DNA of 64,000 nucleotides from Janibacter melonis (GTDB lineage Bacteria > Actinomycetota > Actinomycetes > Actinomycetales > Dermatophilaceae). Shown in pieces: positions 27,982 to 37,616 of the stretch. Under the pieces are notes generated by a model. It made no database searches, was not told where the DNA came from, and saw nothing but the letters and a program-made list of their open reading frames with translations. The DNA lies in NCBI RefSeq assembly GCF_020567375.1, contig NZ_JAJBZM010000001.1:481396-545395 (forward strand), written 5' to 3'. Every line of letters starts with the position of its first letter. Position 1 is the first letter of the stretch. The position numbers were made by a program, and so were the translations under genes.

Positions 27982-29655
27982 TCAGGGCTGGCGCAGGTCG
28001 ACCACCCGCCATCGCCCGTCGCGGTAGGTCAGGTGCACGTCGGTGATGACGGCCGGCTGCGCCGGGCGTCGTCGCGCCGCCGGTCCGCTCACGGAGTACG
28101 CCGAGGTGGCGATGCTCGCGCGGAGCACGACGTCGGTGCTGCTCGAGCTGCGCACGAGCGACACGCCGCTCACGCGGTGGGCCAGCCCCGTGTAGCGGTG
28201 CCCGCCCTCGGCGAGCCGGCGCAGCACGACGCGGTCGGCCCGCTCGGCCGGCGACCCAGGCACGACGAGACGGGCGAGCAGGTCGGTGTCCTGCTCGGTG
28301 AGCACCCGGGCGCGCAGCCTCGCCAGCTCCGTCATGAGCTCGGCCGGTCGCTCCCGCGCAGCGCGGGGGTCGAGCGCGGCCTCGCCCTCTGCTGGCTCCC
28401 CCGCCGCGGCACCGCCTCCGGAGCCCGACGTGCTCGACGTCGACGCCCCCGGCGCCTGCTCGGCCTGGGCGAGCCGCTCCCACGGCACGAGCACCGAGAG
28501 CACGACGGCGAGCGCGAGAGCCGCTCCGGGCAGCACCCACGAGCGCACCGCCGAGCGGTCCACCGCACCGGCGTGCGCACCCCCGCCCCGCTCCCGCGCG
28601 GCGTGACGCCGACCGGCCGGAGCGGGCCGCCGACCCGTCCGTGACGTCGACGCCGGCGCCGGCTCGTCGCGGCTCAGGTCGATCTCGTCGTCGCGCCGCC
28701 AGGGCCGCCACCAGCGCCGCGGCTCCTCGAGGGTGAGGTCGCGCTCCCACACGGGCAGGTCGTCGGGGTGGATGTCGGCCACCGCCGCCTCGCGGATGCG
28801 CCGGGTGAGCGAGCTGTCGACGTCGCAGGGCACGACGAGGACGAGCGGCTCCGCGTCCGCAGCGGCGAAGACCCGAGCGGCGACGTCGTCGACGTCGGGC
28901 CGGGCGGCGGGGTCCGGCTCGAGGCACTCCTCGACGACGGCCCGCAGCTCCGGCGGCGCCTGCGGCGCCACCTCGGCGAGGACCGGCCGGGTCGCCCGGT
29001 GGCCCGGAGCCGCGCCGGTCAGGCAGGCCCAGGCGATCGCGCCGAGCCCGAAGACGTCGCTCGCCTCCGAGGGCTGCCGGCCGAGGGTCACCTCGGGCGC
29101 GACGTACCCCTCGGTGCCCCACAGGTCGGCCTCACCGGGGTCGACCCCGACGAGCCGCGACCAGCCGAGGTCAGACCACACCGGGCGCCCGGTCGAGTCG
29201 AGCAGGACGTTGCCGGGGCTGACGTCGCCGTGCACGACGCCGCGCCGGTGCAGCTGCCCCAGCGCGGTGGCGAGCGGCACGAGCACGGTCACGCACTCCC
29301 CCGCGCTGAGGAAGCCGCGAGCGCCGACCACGTCTCGAAGGCTGCCGCCCGCCATCCAGTCGAGGACGAGGACGGGGCGGGGTCCCCCTTCGCCCTGCGT
29401 CGTCGCCCACCCGTGGACGCCGACGCAGTGCTCCAGGGCGCTCTGCGCGAGCAGCTCGTGCTCGCGCAGGGCGCGCTCGTCGGCGTTCGCGTCGAGCACC
29501 TTGAGCGCGACGAGGGAGTCGTCGCTCTCGCGCCGGGCGCGGTAGACGGTCGAGGTGCCGCCCCGCGCCACCCGCCGGGTGACCCGGTAGCCGGGCACGT
29601 GCGGCAGGTCGGCGGTGGGGTCGAGCGTGCTCACGGGGTGCGGCGACTCGTCCAT
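27982..29655 (-). CDS. Membrane serine/threonine protein kinase with atypical motifs
   Basis: 557 residues, preceded by CTGGAGG. The kinase domain spans about 23-265: glycine loop VARGGTSTVYRA, catalytic Lys52, catalytic loop HGDVSPGNVLL with Asp144 and Asn149, metal site DLG at Asp162 in place of DFG, and GTEGYVAPE. The HRD Arg is replaced by Gly, so it is a non-RD kinase. A juxtamembrane region with many Arg is followed by one membrane helix (about 373-391) and an outer domain of about 165 residues without PASTA repeats. ATP and metal residues are kept, so activity is likely. It converges on the asparagine-synthase-like gene. Confidence 0.88.
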   Translation of the reverse strand: MDESPHPVSTLDPTADLPHVPGYRVTRRVARGGTSTVYRARRESDDSLVALKVLDANADERALREHELLAQSALEHCVGVHGWATTQGEGGPRPVLVLDWMAGGSLRDVVGARGFLSAGECVTVLVPLATALGQLHRRGVVHGDVSPGNVLLDSTGRPVWSDLGWSRLVGVDPGEADLWGTEGYVAPEVTLGRQPSEASDVFGLGAIAWACLTGAAPGHRATRPVLAEVAPQAPPELRAVVEECLEPDPAARPDVDDVAARVFAAADAEPLVLVVPCDVDSSLTRRIREAAVADIHPDDLPVWERDLTLEEPRRWWRPWRRDDEIDLSRDEPAPASTSRTGRRPAPAGRRHAARERGGGAHAGAVDRSAVRSWVLPGAALALAVVLSVLVPWERLAQAEQAPGASTSSTSGSGGGAAAGEPAEGEAALDPRAARERPAELMTELARLRARVLTEQDTDLLARLVVPGSPAERADRVVLRRLAEGGHRYTGLAHRVSGVSLVRSSSSTDVVLRASIATSAYSVSGPAARRRPAQPAVITDVHLTYRDGRWRVVDLRQP

Positions 29656-29722
29656 GCCTCCAGGCTGCCCGAGGGGGCCGACCTCGCCGCGGAGTCATCC
29701 ACAGGCCTGGTAGGACAGGAGC

Positions 29723-30454
29723 ATGACCGCTGCCGAGCCGACGATCCTCGCCACCTCCGGCGGCTACGCCCGTCCCGAGCGCGGTGACCTCGCCCTCGGC
29801 CCGCTCGTCCACCACGCCATCGGGCTCTCCCGCCCGCAGGGTCGCCCCCGGGTCGCGCACCTCGGCACGGCGAGCGGGGACCAGCGCTCCTTCAACGCCC
29901 AGCTCGGCGAGGCCGCCTCTCGCGCGGGTGTCGAGCTCACCCACGTCAACCTCTTCCCCATGCCGACGCTCGACGACGTCGAGGCCCACCTCCTCGCGCA
30001 GGACGTCGTGTGGGTCGGCGGCGGGTCGGTCGCCAACCTCCTCGCGGTGTGGCGGGTCCACGGGCTCGAGCAGACCTTCCGCCGGGTGTGGGAGGCGGGC
30101 GTCGTCCTCGCCGGGGTGAGCGCGGGCTCGATCTGCTGGTTCCGCGGCGGGACGACCGACTCCTTCGGCCCCGAGCTGCGGGCCGTGCGCGACGGTCTCG
30201 GGCTGCTCCCCTTCGACAACGGCGTGCACCACGACTCCGAGGCACGCCGGCGCCCCACGATCCACCGTCTCGTCGCCGACGGCACCTTCGGCGAGACGCA
30301 CTGCACCGACGACGGCGCCGGCCTGCACTACGAGGGCACCGAGCTCGTCGGGTGCGTCACGGAGCGGCCCGGGGCGCGCTGCTACCGCGTGACGAAGGGG
30401 GACGACGGCGCGGCCGTCGAGGTCGCGCTGCCGACCGTCGAGCTTGCCCGGTAG
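29723..30454 (+). CDS. Peptidase E-like protein (S51 family)
   Basis: 243 residues. GVSAGSICWF contains the nucleophilic Ser of the S51 family (alpha-aspartyl dipeptidase and cyanophycinase relatives), with WVGGGSVANLL earlier and NGVHHDSEARR for the catalytic His region. The ATG lies seven bases after TAGGAC (29711-29716), so it may be leaderless. It is cytoplasmic and probably cleaves Asp-X dipeptides. Confidence 0.9.
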   Translation: MTAAEPTILATSGGYARPERGDLALGPLVHHAIGLSRPQGRPRVAHLGTASGDQRSFNAQLGEAASRAGVELTHVNLFPMPTLDDVEAHLLAQDVVWVGGGSVANLLAVWRVHGLEQTFRRVWEAGVVLAGVSAGSICWFRGGTTDSFGPELRAVRDGLGLLPFDNGVHHDSEARRRPTIHRLVADGTFGETHCTDDGAGLHYEGTELVGCVTERPGARCYRVTKGDDGAAVEVALPTVELAR

Positions 30455-30497
30455 ACGGCGGCAGATGACCGCCCGGTAGCGGCGTAGGCTCCGAGAC

Positions 30498-31205
30498 ATG
30501 CGCTTCGAGCACCTCGGCTTTTCCCCTGATCTCGTCGACTACATGGACGCCTGGGAGCGTCAGAAGCAGGTGCACGCGCAGGTCGTCGCCGGCGAGCGCG
30601 AGGACACCGTGCTCCTGCTCGAGCACGCCGCGGTCTACACCGCCGGCAAGCGGACCGTCTCGCACGAGCGTCCCTTCGACGGGACCCCGGTCATCGACGT
30701 CGACCGCGGCGGCAAGATCACCTGGCACGGGCCGGGCCAGGTCGTCGGCTACCCGATCGTCCACCTGCCCGACCCCGTCGACGTCGTCGCCTACGTGCGC
30801 CGGCTCGAGGAGATGATGATCCGCGTCGCGCGTGACGTGGGCGTCGAGACGACCCGCGTCGAGGGTCGCTCGGGCATCTGGGTGCTCGCCGACGAGCGCG
30901 GCCGTGACCGCAAGGTCGGGCAGATCGGCATCCGCGTGAGCCGCGACGTCGCGATGCACGGCTTCGCGCTCAACTGCGACTGCGACCTGTCCTGGGCGCA
31001 GTCGATCGTGCCGTGCGGCATCCCCGACGCCGACGTCTCCACGCTCTCCCGCGAGGCCGGCCGCGAGATCACCGTCGCCGAGGTGCTGCCGCTCGTCGAG
31101 CGCCACCTCGCCGAGGTCCTCGACTGGTCGAGTCAGATCAGCACCGCGCCGGACGCCACCGCGTCGGCCCCCACCGCCACCGCCTCCGCGACGGGCGCCG
31201 CGTGA
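30498..31205 (+). CDS. lipB: Octanoyl-(acyl-carrier-protein):protein transferase
   Basis: 235 residues. Motifs RGGKITWHGPGQVVGYPI, the Lys in RKVGQIGIRVSR and the catalytic Cys in IVPCGIPDADV are intact. It moves octanoate from ACP to lipoyl domains such as those of the E2 and GcvH proteins; LipA then inserts sulfur. The last 20 residues are an Ala/Thr/Ser tail not needed for activity. ATG 30498 follows TAGGCT (30485-30490) by seven bases (leaderless). The stop overlaps the treYZ start codon. Confidence 0.95.
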   Translation: MRFEHLGFSPDLVDYMDAWERQKQVHAQVVAGEREDTVLLLEHAAVYTAGKRTVSHERPFDGTPVIDVDRGGKITWHGPGQVVGYPIVHLPDPVDVVAYVRRLEEMMIRVARDVGVETTRVEGRSGIWVLADERGRDRKVGQIGIRVSRDVAMHGFALNCDCDLSWAQSIVPCGIPDADVSTLSREAGREITVAEVLPLVERHLAEVLDWSSQISTAPDATASAPTATASATGAA

Positions 31206-34200
31206 GCCGGCCCGTCACCGGCACCTACCGACTCCAGCTGCACGCGGGCTTCACCTTCGCCGACGCGGCGACCCAGGTGCCGATGCTCGCGACGCTCGGC
31301 GTCAGCCACCTCTACCTCTCGCCGATCCTCCAGGCCTCACCGGGCAGCGCCCACGGCTACGACGTCGTCGACCACACCCGGGTCAGCGCAGACCTCGGCG
31401 GCGTCGAGGGCTTCCGCGCTCTCGTCGCGACCGCCCACGAGCACGACCTCGGTGTCGTCGTCGACGTCGTCCCCAACCACATGGCGCTGCCCTCGCCGGA
31501 GCACCTCAACGCCCCGCTGTGGCAGGTCCTCACCGAGGGGCGCGACGCCCCGACCGCGCACTGGTTCGACATCGACTGGAAGGCCGGCGGCGGTCGTCTC
31601 GGCCTGCCCGTCCTCGGCGCCCCGCTCGAGGAGCTCGTCGCCGACGGCCAGATCACCCGCGACGTCCACGAGGGTCGCCCCGTCATCCGCTACGGCGACC
31701 ACGTCCTGCCCCTCGTGCTCGGCAGCGAGGACACCGAGGACCTGCCCGAGCTGCTCTCGCGCCAGCACTACCGGCTCGAGCACTGGCGGCACAAGGACGA
31801 GTGGCTCAACTACCGCCGCTTCTTCGAGGTCGACCAGCTCATCGCCGTGCGCGTCGAGCTCGACGACGTCTTCGACGCGACGCACGCGCTGCTCCTCGAG
31901 CTCCACCACGAAGGGGCGATCGACGGCTTCCGCGTCGACCACCCGGACGGTCTGGCCGACCCCACGGGGTACCTCGACCAGCTGACCGCCGCGTGCCGCC
32001 CCGGCACCCCCATCTGGGTCGAGAAGATCCTCGAGGGCACCGAGCGCCTGCCCGACGACTGGCGCTGCGCCGGCACGACCGGCTACGACGCGCTGCGCGT
32101 CGTGCAGGCCGCGCTCACCGACCCCGCCTCGGCGCCGACGCTCGACGAGACGTGGGCCGCGACCGGCGGCACCGCCTCGCTCGACGACGCCGTCGAGACC
32201 GCGAAGCGGCACGTCGTCGACCGCTCGCTCGCCCCCGAGGTCGAGCGGCTCACCCGACGCGCCCGTGAGGCCCTGCCGGGTCTCGCGCCGGACCGGCTGC
32301 GCGCCGCCGTCGTCGAGATCCTCGTCGCCGGCGAGGTCTACCGCGCCTACGTGCGGCCCGACGAGCGCCCGGCGCCGGGCGACCGCGAGCGCATCGACGA
32401 GGCCTTCGAGCGGGCGCTCGCGTCCCGCCCCGACCTCGCGGCCGAGCTCGACTCCCTTCGCCCCCTCACCCTGCTCGCCGACGACGAGGCCGCGGCGACG
32501 GACTTCGGCGTGCGCCTGCAGCAGACGTGGGGCCCGGTGATGGCGAAGGGGATCGAGGACACGACCTTCTACCGCTGGCACCGTCTCGTCGCGCTCAACG
32601 AGGTGGGCAGCGACCCCGACGTCGTCGCGGACGCCTCTCCCGAGCTCATGCACGACTGGGCCCGGCACGCGCAGGCCCACTGGCCGCGCACGATGACGAC
32701 GCTGTCGACCCACGACACGAAGCGCAGCGAGGACGTGCGAGCCCGCGTGCTCGCCGCCTCCGGGCGCCCGCAGCTGTGGCGCCGGCTCTCCGAGGTCGCG
32801 GCGAGCGCCGCCGACGAGGCCGGCGTCGACCGGCCCACCGCGCACCTCGTGTGGCAGACCCTCCTCGGGGCGCGCGGTCTCACCGACGAGCGCCTCGGCG
32901 AGTACCTCACGAAGGCGATGCGCGAGGGCAAGGAGCGCACCGCCTGGGTCGACGGCGACCCCGAGCACGAGGCGCGGGTCATCGACTTCGCGACCCGGGC
33001 CAACCGCGGCGGTCCGGTGCGCGAGGCGCTCGACGCGGCCGAGGACCAGCTCGGCGACGACGTGCGCGCCTACGTGCTCGCGGCCAAGCTCCTACAGCTC
33101 ACCCTGCCGGGCATGCCCGACGTCTACCAGGGCTGCGCCGGTGTCGACCTCTCCCTCGTCGACCCCGACAACCGTCGCCCCGTCGACTTCGCCGGTCGCT
33201 TCGCCGACCTCGCGGACCTCGACGCCTCCGAGACCGACCCACAGGCGAGCCTGCACCTCGAGAAGCTGCACCTCACCGCGACCGCCCTGCGGCTGCGGCA
33301 CGACCACCCCGAGCTCTTCGGCGGCGAGGCGACGTACGAGCCGGTCACGACGGGCTCCGAGCACGTCACCGGCTTCGTGCGCTCGGGCCGCGTCGCGGTC
33401 CTCGTGACCCGGGCGCCCGGGCGGCTCCAGCACGCCGGCGGGTGGGGCGACGAAGGGGTCGACCTCTCCCCCGGTCGGTGGACCGACGTGCTGAGCGGTG
33501 CGGTGCACGACGGCGGTGCGCTGCGCTGCGCCGACGTCTTCGCGCAGGCCCCCGTCGCGCTGCTGGTGCTCGAGGAGCCGGACGCGGACGTCGCCACCAC
33601 CGGCACCGCGGCCGCCGCCGCGCAGGAGCAGACCCCGGCCGACCTCGGCCCCCACCGCGTGTGGGCGCCGGACGCCGAGCAGGTCGAGCTCGTGCGTGCA
33701 GGTGACGACGGTGAGACCCGCGAGCCGATGGTCCGCGAGGAGGGCGGCTGGTGGCGCAGCGATGCCGACCGGGTCGACGGCGAGCGCTACGGCTTCGCGC
33801 TCGACGGCGGCGAGACCTCGCCCGACCCGCGCTCGCTCGCGCAGCCGGACGGGCCGATGGGTCTGTCCCAGGTCGTCGACACCTCCGCCTTCACGTGGAC
33901 CGACGAGCACTGGCAGGGGGTCCCCCTTCGCAGTGCCGTGATCTACGAGCTGCACGTCGGCACCTTCACGCCCGAGGGCACGCTCGACTCCGCGGTCGAG
34001 CGGCTCGACCACCTCGTCGACCTCGGCGTCACCGTCGTCGAGCTCATGCCGGTCGCGACCTACCCCGGGCACCACGGCTGGGGCTACGACGGCGTCGACA
34101 TCTGGGCCGTGCACCCCGACCTCGGCGGGCCGCAGGCGCTGGCGCGCTTCGTCGACGCCGCGCACGCGCGCGGGCTCGCCGTCTGCCTCGACGTCGTGCA

Positions 34201-35380
34201 CAACCACCTCGGGCCGAGCGGCAACACGCTCATCCGCTTCGGGCCGTACTTCACCGACACCCACATGACCCCGTGGGGGCCGGCGCTCAACCTCGACGGC
34301 CCCCGCGCCGACGAGGTCCGCCGCTACCTCGTCGACCACTCGCGCATGTGGCTGCGCGACTTCCACGTCGACGCGCTGCGGCTCGACGCCGTCCATGCGC
34401 TCGTCGACGAGAGCGCGGTGCACGTGCTCGAGCAGCTCGCCGAGGCCGTCGACGACCTCGCCGACGAGCTCGGCCGCGAGCTGCTGCTCGTCGCCGAGTC
34501 CGACCGCAACGACCCCGCGACGGTCGTGCCGCGGTCGGCCGGGGGCTTCGGCGGGCTCGGCCTGGCCGGGCAGTGGGCCGACGACGTGCATCACACGCTG
34601 CACGTCCTGCTCACCGGCGAGACCCAGGGCTACTACGAGGACTTCGCCGCGCCCGAGGCTCTCGACACCCTCGTCGCCACCCCCTTCTTCCACGCCGGGA
34701 CGTACTCGAGCTTCCGCGGGCGCACGCACGGGCGTCCGGTCGACCCCGAGCGGACGCCGGGCTGGCGCTTCGTCGCCTCGCTGCAGACTCACGACCAGGT
34801 CGGCAACCGCGCGAAGGGGGATCGCCTCACCCACCTCGTGAGCACCGGTCGCCTCGCGTGCGGGGCCGCGCTGCTGCTCACCGGGCCGTGGACGCCGATG
34901 CTCTTCATGGGTGAGGAGTGGGGCGCCTCGACCCCGTGGCAGTACTTCACCGATCACACCGAGCCCGAGCTCGCCGAGGCCGTGTCGCGCGGTCGGGCGA
35001 CGGAGTTCTCCGCGCACGGCTGGGGCGGTGACGTGCCCGACCCGCAGTCGCCGCAGACCTACCGCGACTCGCAGCTGCGCTGGGAGGAGACGACGCAGGA
35101 GCCGCACGCCCGGGTGCTGGAGTGGTACCGCACCCTCGTCGGCCTGCGCCGCGGCGTGCCGGACCTCTCCGACGCCGACCTCACGAGCGGATCGGTCGAG
35201 CGCGACGGCGACGTCGTGACGATGCACCGCGGCGCGTGCGACGTCGTCGTCAACCTCGGCACCGAGCCGGTGCGTCTCGAGGTCGGTGACGTCGAGCTGC
35301 TCGCGGCGTGGGAGGCGAGCCTCGAGGGCTCGACCCTCGTCGTCCCCGCCGACGCCTGCGCGGTCCTCCGCCGGTCCTGA
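31202..35380 (+). CDS. treYZ: Fused maltooligosyltrehalose synthase and trehalohydrolase (TreY-TreZ)
   Basis: 1392 residues in one uninterrupted frame from GTG 31202, which overlaps the lipB stop (GTGA). Residues 1 to about 800 are TreY (TGTYRLQLHAGFTFADA at the start; catalytic triad best assigned to Asp246 in VDHPDG, Glu274 in WVEKILEG and Asp505 in STHDTKR). A short Ala/Gln linker leads to TreZ at about 814-1392, with an E-set N-domain (HRVWAPDAEQVEL) and the triad Asp1062 in LRLDAVHAL, Glu1099 in VAESDRND and Asp1198 in THDQVGNR. TreY rearranges the reducing end of a maltodextrin to trehalosyl form and TreZ releases trehalose, so the fusion would do both steps in one chain. treX is not in the window. 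Confidence 0.93.
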   Translation: MSRPVTGTYRLQLHAGFTFADAATQVPMLATLGVSHLYLSPILQASPGSAHGYDVVDHTRVSADLGGVEGFRALVATAHEHDLGVVVDVVPNHMALPSPEHLNAPLWQVLTEGRDAPTAHWFDIDWKAGGGRLGLPVLGAPLEELVADGQITRDVHEGRPVIRYGDHVLPLVLGSEDTEDLPELLSRQHYRLEHWRHKDEWLNYRRFFEVDQLIAVRVELDDVFDATHALLLELHHEGAIDGFRVDHPDGLADPTGYLDQLTAACRPGTPIWVEKILEGTERLPDDWRCAGTTGYDALRVVQAALTDPASAPTLDETWAATGGTASLDDAVETAKRHVVDRSLAPEVERLTRRAREALPGLAPDRLRAAVVEILVAGEVYRAYVRPDERPAPGDRERIDEAFERALASRPDLAAELDSLRPLTLLADDEAAATDFGVRLQQTWGPVMAKGIEDTTFYRWHRLVALNEVGSDPDVVADASPELMHDWARHAQAHWPRTMTTLSTHDTKRSEDVRARVLAASGRPQLWRRLSEVAASAADEAGVDRPTAHLVWQTLLGARGLTDERLGEYLTKAMREGKERTAWVDGDPEHEARVIDFATRANRGGPVREALDAAEDQLGDDVRAYVLAAKLLQLTLPGMPDVYQGCAGVDLSLVDPDNRRPVDFAGRFADLADLDASETDPQASLHLEKLHLTATALRLRHDHPELFGGEATYEPVTTGSEHVTGFVRSGRVAVLVTRAPGRLQHAGGWGDEGVDLSPGRWTDVLSGAVHDGGALRCADVFAQAPVALLVLEEPDADVATTGTAAAAAQEQTPADLGPHRVWAPDAEQVELVRAGDDGETREPMVREEGGWWRSDADRVDGERYGFALDGGETSPDPRSLAQPDGPMGLSQVVDTSAFTWTDEHWQGVPLRSAVIYELHVGTFTPEGTLDSAVERLDHLVDLGVTVVELMPVATYPGHHGWGYDGVDIWAVHPDLGGPQALARFVDAAHARGLAVCLDVVHNHLGPSGNTLIRFGPYFTDTHMTPWGPALNLDGPRADEVRRYLVDHSRMWLRDFHVDALRLDAVHALVDESAVHVLEQLAEAVDDLADELGRELLLVAESDRNDPATVVPRSAGGFGGLGLAGQWADDVHHTLHVLLTGETQGYYEDFAAPEALDTLVATPFFHAGTYSSFRGRTHGRPVDPERTPGWRFVASLQTHDQVGNRAKGDRLTHLVSTGRLACGAALLLTGPWTPMLFMGEEWGASTPWQYFTDHTEPELAEAVSRGRATEFSAHGWGGDVPDPQSPQTYRDSQLRWEETTQEPHARVLEWYRTLVGLRRGVPDLSDADLTSGSVERDGDVVTMHRGACDVVVNLGTEPVRLEVGDVELLAAWEASLEGSTLVVPADACAVLRRS

Positions 35381-35389
35381 GCGGCCTGG

Positions 35390-35434
35390 CTGGTCGAGGT
35401 GCGAGGGCCGCCAGGCCTGAGCCTCGAGACCACC
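35390..35434. repeat. Dispersed palindromic repeat, copy A
   Basis: Half-site TGGTCGAGGTGCGAGGGCC (35391-35409) faces GGCCTGAGCCTCGAGACCA (35414-35432). It lies between the convergent treYZ and ligase genes and could end both transcripts, but other copies sit elsewhere. Confidence 0.75.
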
Positions 35435-35452
35435 CGCCCTCGCCGTGACGCG

Positions 35453-36967
35453 CTACCCCAGCGCCCGGACCGTCTCGATGGTGTCGGCCTGCTCGGCGGT
35501 CTTGTCCTCGCGGTATCGCAGCACCCGCGCGAAGCGCAGCGCGACCCCGCCCGGGTAGCGCCGCGAGGTCTGCACCCCGTCGACGGCGATCTCGACCACC
35601 TGCACCGGGTCGACGTGCACGACGTGGCCCTCACGCCCGGTCTCGAGCGCGAGGAAGCGCTCGGTCTGCCACGCGAGCGTCTCGTCGGCCATCCCCTTGA
35701 AGGTCTTGCCGACCATGACGAGCTCGCCGTCCTCCCCCTTCGCCCCGAGGTGGATGTTCGACAGCAGCCCACGACGACGGCCGCTGCCCCACTCGACCGC
35801 GAGGACGACGAGGTCGAGGGTGTGGCGGGGCTTGACCTTCGTCCACGCGCTGCCGCGCCGCCCGGCGGCGTACGGGGCGTCGAGGTCCTTGACGACGACG
35901 CCCTCGTGGCCGGACGCGACGGCCTCGTCGAAGAAGCGCCGCGCCTCGCCCTGGTCCGAGGTGAGCAGCCCCGGCACCCGTGACGACTCCGGCACGAGCT
36001 CGAGCAGCACCTCGCGCCGGGTCGCGTACGGCTCGTCGAGCAGGTCGCGGCCGTCGACGTGCAGGACGTCGAAGACGAAGGTCGTCAGCGGGGTCGCCTC
36101 GCGCAGCGCCTCGACGGAGCGGCTCGACGCGGTCCGCGCCCCGGTCTCCTGGAAGGGACGCGCCCGGCCGTCGGGGTGCAGCGCGATGGCCTCGCCGTCG
36201 AGGACGAGGGTGGTGGCGTCGAGCGCCTCGGCGACCTCGACGACCTCGGGGACGCGCTCGGTGATGTCGTCGAGGCTGCGCGTGTAGACCCGCACCCGGC
36301 CCGCGGGGTCCTTGTGCACCTGCACCCGGATGCCGTCGACCTTCGTGTCGAGCACGACCGGCGTGCCGGCGACGAGCTGGGGCACCTCCTCGATCTCCGC
36401 GGCCGAGCCGGCAAGCATCGGCTGGATCGCCCGACCGGGCTCGAGGCGGACCTCCTCCCCCGACGTCAGCGCGATCTCGACGGCGAGCGGCAGGTCGCCG
36501 GCGAGCATCGCCGCACGTCGCAGCGTCGGCTCGGGCACGTCGGCGGCGAGCGCACCCGCCGCGAGGAGCACCCCCTCGAGCGAGCCCTGCCGCACCTCGC
36601 CGAGGAGCAGCCGGCGCAGGTAGTCCTGCTCGTCCTCGCCCGCCCGGCCGAAGAGGTCGGCGAGGAGCTGGGTGCGCGTGGTGCGGCTCGTCGTGCCGGC
36701 GAGCGCGGAGAGGGTGTCGTCGACCTCGCCGACCGTGAGCGAGGGGGTGGCCGCGGGCGCGGGGAGGTCGGCCAGGCTGCGCCAGCCGACGCCGACCCGT
36801 CCCTGCGGGAGGGCACCGGCGAGCCAGGAGGCGACGGTGCGCACCTGGGCGGGCGGCGTCTCGCGCAGCACCTGCGCGACGAGCTCGGTCTTGGCCGTGC
36901 GCGACCGGGTGGCCCCCACGGCGCGGGAGACCTCGACGACACGGCTCAGCGGGATCGGCTCGCTCAC
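35453..36967 (-). CDS. ATP-dependent DNA ligase (LigB/LigC type)
   Basis: 504 residues from GTG 36967, six bases after TAGCGT (36979-36974; leaderless). The N-terminal helical domain (about 1-200) is followed by the adenylation domain, with nucleophilic Lys in [16 protein letters not shown], and by an OB-fold domain with [12 protein letters not shown] and later ALRFARV. Length and order match the accessory ligase LigB of mycobacteria. It seals nicks with ATP and is an extra to the NAD-dependent LigA of bacteria; a role in repair is inferred. Confidence 0.93.
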   Translation of the reverse strand: MSEPIPLSRVVEVSRAVGATRSRTAKTELVAQVLRETPPAQVRTVASWLAGALPQGRVGVGWRSLADLPAPAATPSLTVGEVDDTLSALAGTTSRTTRTQLLADLFGRAGEDEQDYLRRLLLGEVRQGSLEGVLLAAGALAADVPEPTLRRAAMLAGDLPLAVEIALTSGEEVRLEPGRAIQPMLAGSAAEIEEVPQLVAGTPVVLDTKVDGIRVQVHKDPAGRVRVYTRSLDDITERVPEVVEVAEALDATTLVLDGEAIALHPDGRARPFQETGARTASSRSVEALREATPLTTFVFDVLHVDGRDLLDEPYATRREVLLELVPESSRVPGLLTSDQGEARRFFDEAVASGHEGVVVKDLDAPYAAGRRGSAWTKVKPRHTLDLVVLAVEWGSGRRRGLLSNIHLGAKGEDGELVMVGKTFKGMADETLAWQTERFLALETGREGHVVHVDPVQVVEIAVDGVQTSRRYPGGVALRFARVLRYREDKTAEQADTIETVRALG

Positions 36968-36992
36968 GCGGCCACGCTATGCCGCACCACCG

Positions 36993-37412
36993 TCAGCCGC
37001 GCCCGATGTGCTCCCACGGCTTGTCGAGCGCGAAGCGTCGTCCGGTGACCTCGTCGGCGGAGATCTCGACGACCGTGTGCTTGTCGCTGCCGACCCACGG
37101 ACGAAGGGGGATCGACTCGGCCCGGTAGGCCTCCTGGCCCTCGAGGACGCGGGCGGAGCCGCGCACGACGACCGACCAGGCCTCGTGCGCGCCGATCCCG
37201 TCGATCTCGAAGGCGACGTCGCTGTCCATGACGACACCGAGCAGCTTGTTGCCCTCGGCGGTGCGGAAGAGGATCGTCTCGCCGTCGACGGCGTAGTTCA
37301 CCGGGGTGATGTGGACCTCTCCGGCGAGGTGGAAGGCGAGCCGGCCGAGCTCGTGACGGCGCAGCAGCCCCCAGCACTCCTGGCTGCTCAGCCTCGTGGT
37401 GACGTCGGTCAT
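36993..37412 (-). CDS. Pyridoxamine 5'-phosphate oxidase-like flavin/F420-binding protein
   Basis: 139 residues from ATG 37412, with AGGAGGCACC just upstream. The split-barrel fold is recognisable: [23 protein letters not shown] and [13 protein letters not shown]. Such small proteins bind FMN, F420 or heme and are often stress linked. A perfect 35-bp palindrome lies 23 bases upstream of the start, so this gene is probably tightly regulated. Confidence 0.85.
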   Translation of the reverse strand: MTDVTTRLSSQECWGLLRRHELGRLAFHLAGEVHITPVNYAVDGETILFRTAEGNKLLGVVMDSDVAFEIDGIGAHEAWSVVVRGSARVLEGQEAYRAESIPLRPWVGSDKHTVVEISADEVTGRRFALDKPWEHIGRG

Positions 37413-37435
37413 CTCAGGTGCCTCCTCGACTGGGT

Positions 37436-37470
37436 CCCTCCTAGTACTACGTACTGTAGTACTAGGAGGG
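37436..37470. promoter_or_regulatory. Perfect 35-bp palindromic operator, CCCTCCTAGTACTAC-N5 arms
   Basis: Arms CCCTCCTAGTACTAC (37436-37450) and GTAGTACTAGGAGGG (37456-37470) pair without mismatch around GTACT. It is strikingly AT-richer than its surroundings and contains TAGTAC, a possible -10 for the minus-strand flavin-binding gene. A regulator dimer or dimer of dimers would fit. It is about 150 bases upstream of lipA on the other strand. Confidence 0.75.
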
Positions 37471-37548
37471 AAGATCTGCGACCCCGTCGACGCTGTACCT
37501 GTCGGGCTGCTCCGCGACCGCGGGGCGAAGGGGTGTCCCCCACCGGGC

Positions 37549-37610
37549 GTACCCTGGTGACCTGGGCCACGAACCCCCTTCGCCGCCCACACCCGATCTA
37601 CCCAGGAGGG
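37549..37610 (+). promoter_or_regulatory. lipA promoter and ribosome-binding site
   Basis: TACCCT at 37549-37554 is the best -10. The strong AGGAGGG at 37604-37610 fixes the unusual TTG start of lipA at 37617. Confidence 0.5.
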
Positions 37611-37616
37611 TTTGCG

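Noticed and set aside
30357-31106. Minus-strand frame opposite lipB
   Set aside because: Antisense to an intact LipB with all catalytic motifs.
31337-32968. 543-codon minus-strand frame opposite treYZ
   Set aside because: Shadow of a conserved enzyme; composition is biased and no motif is present.
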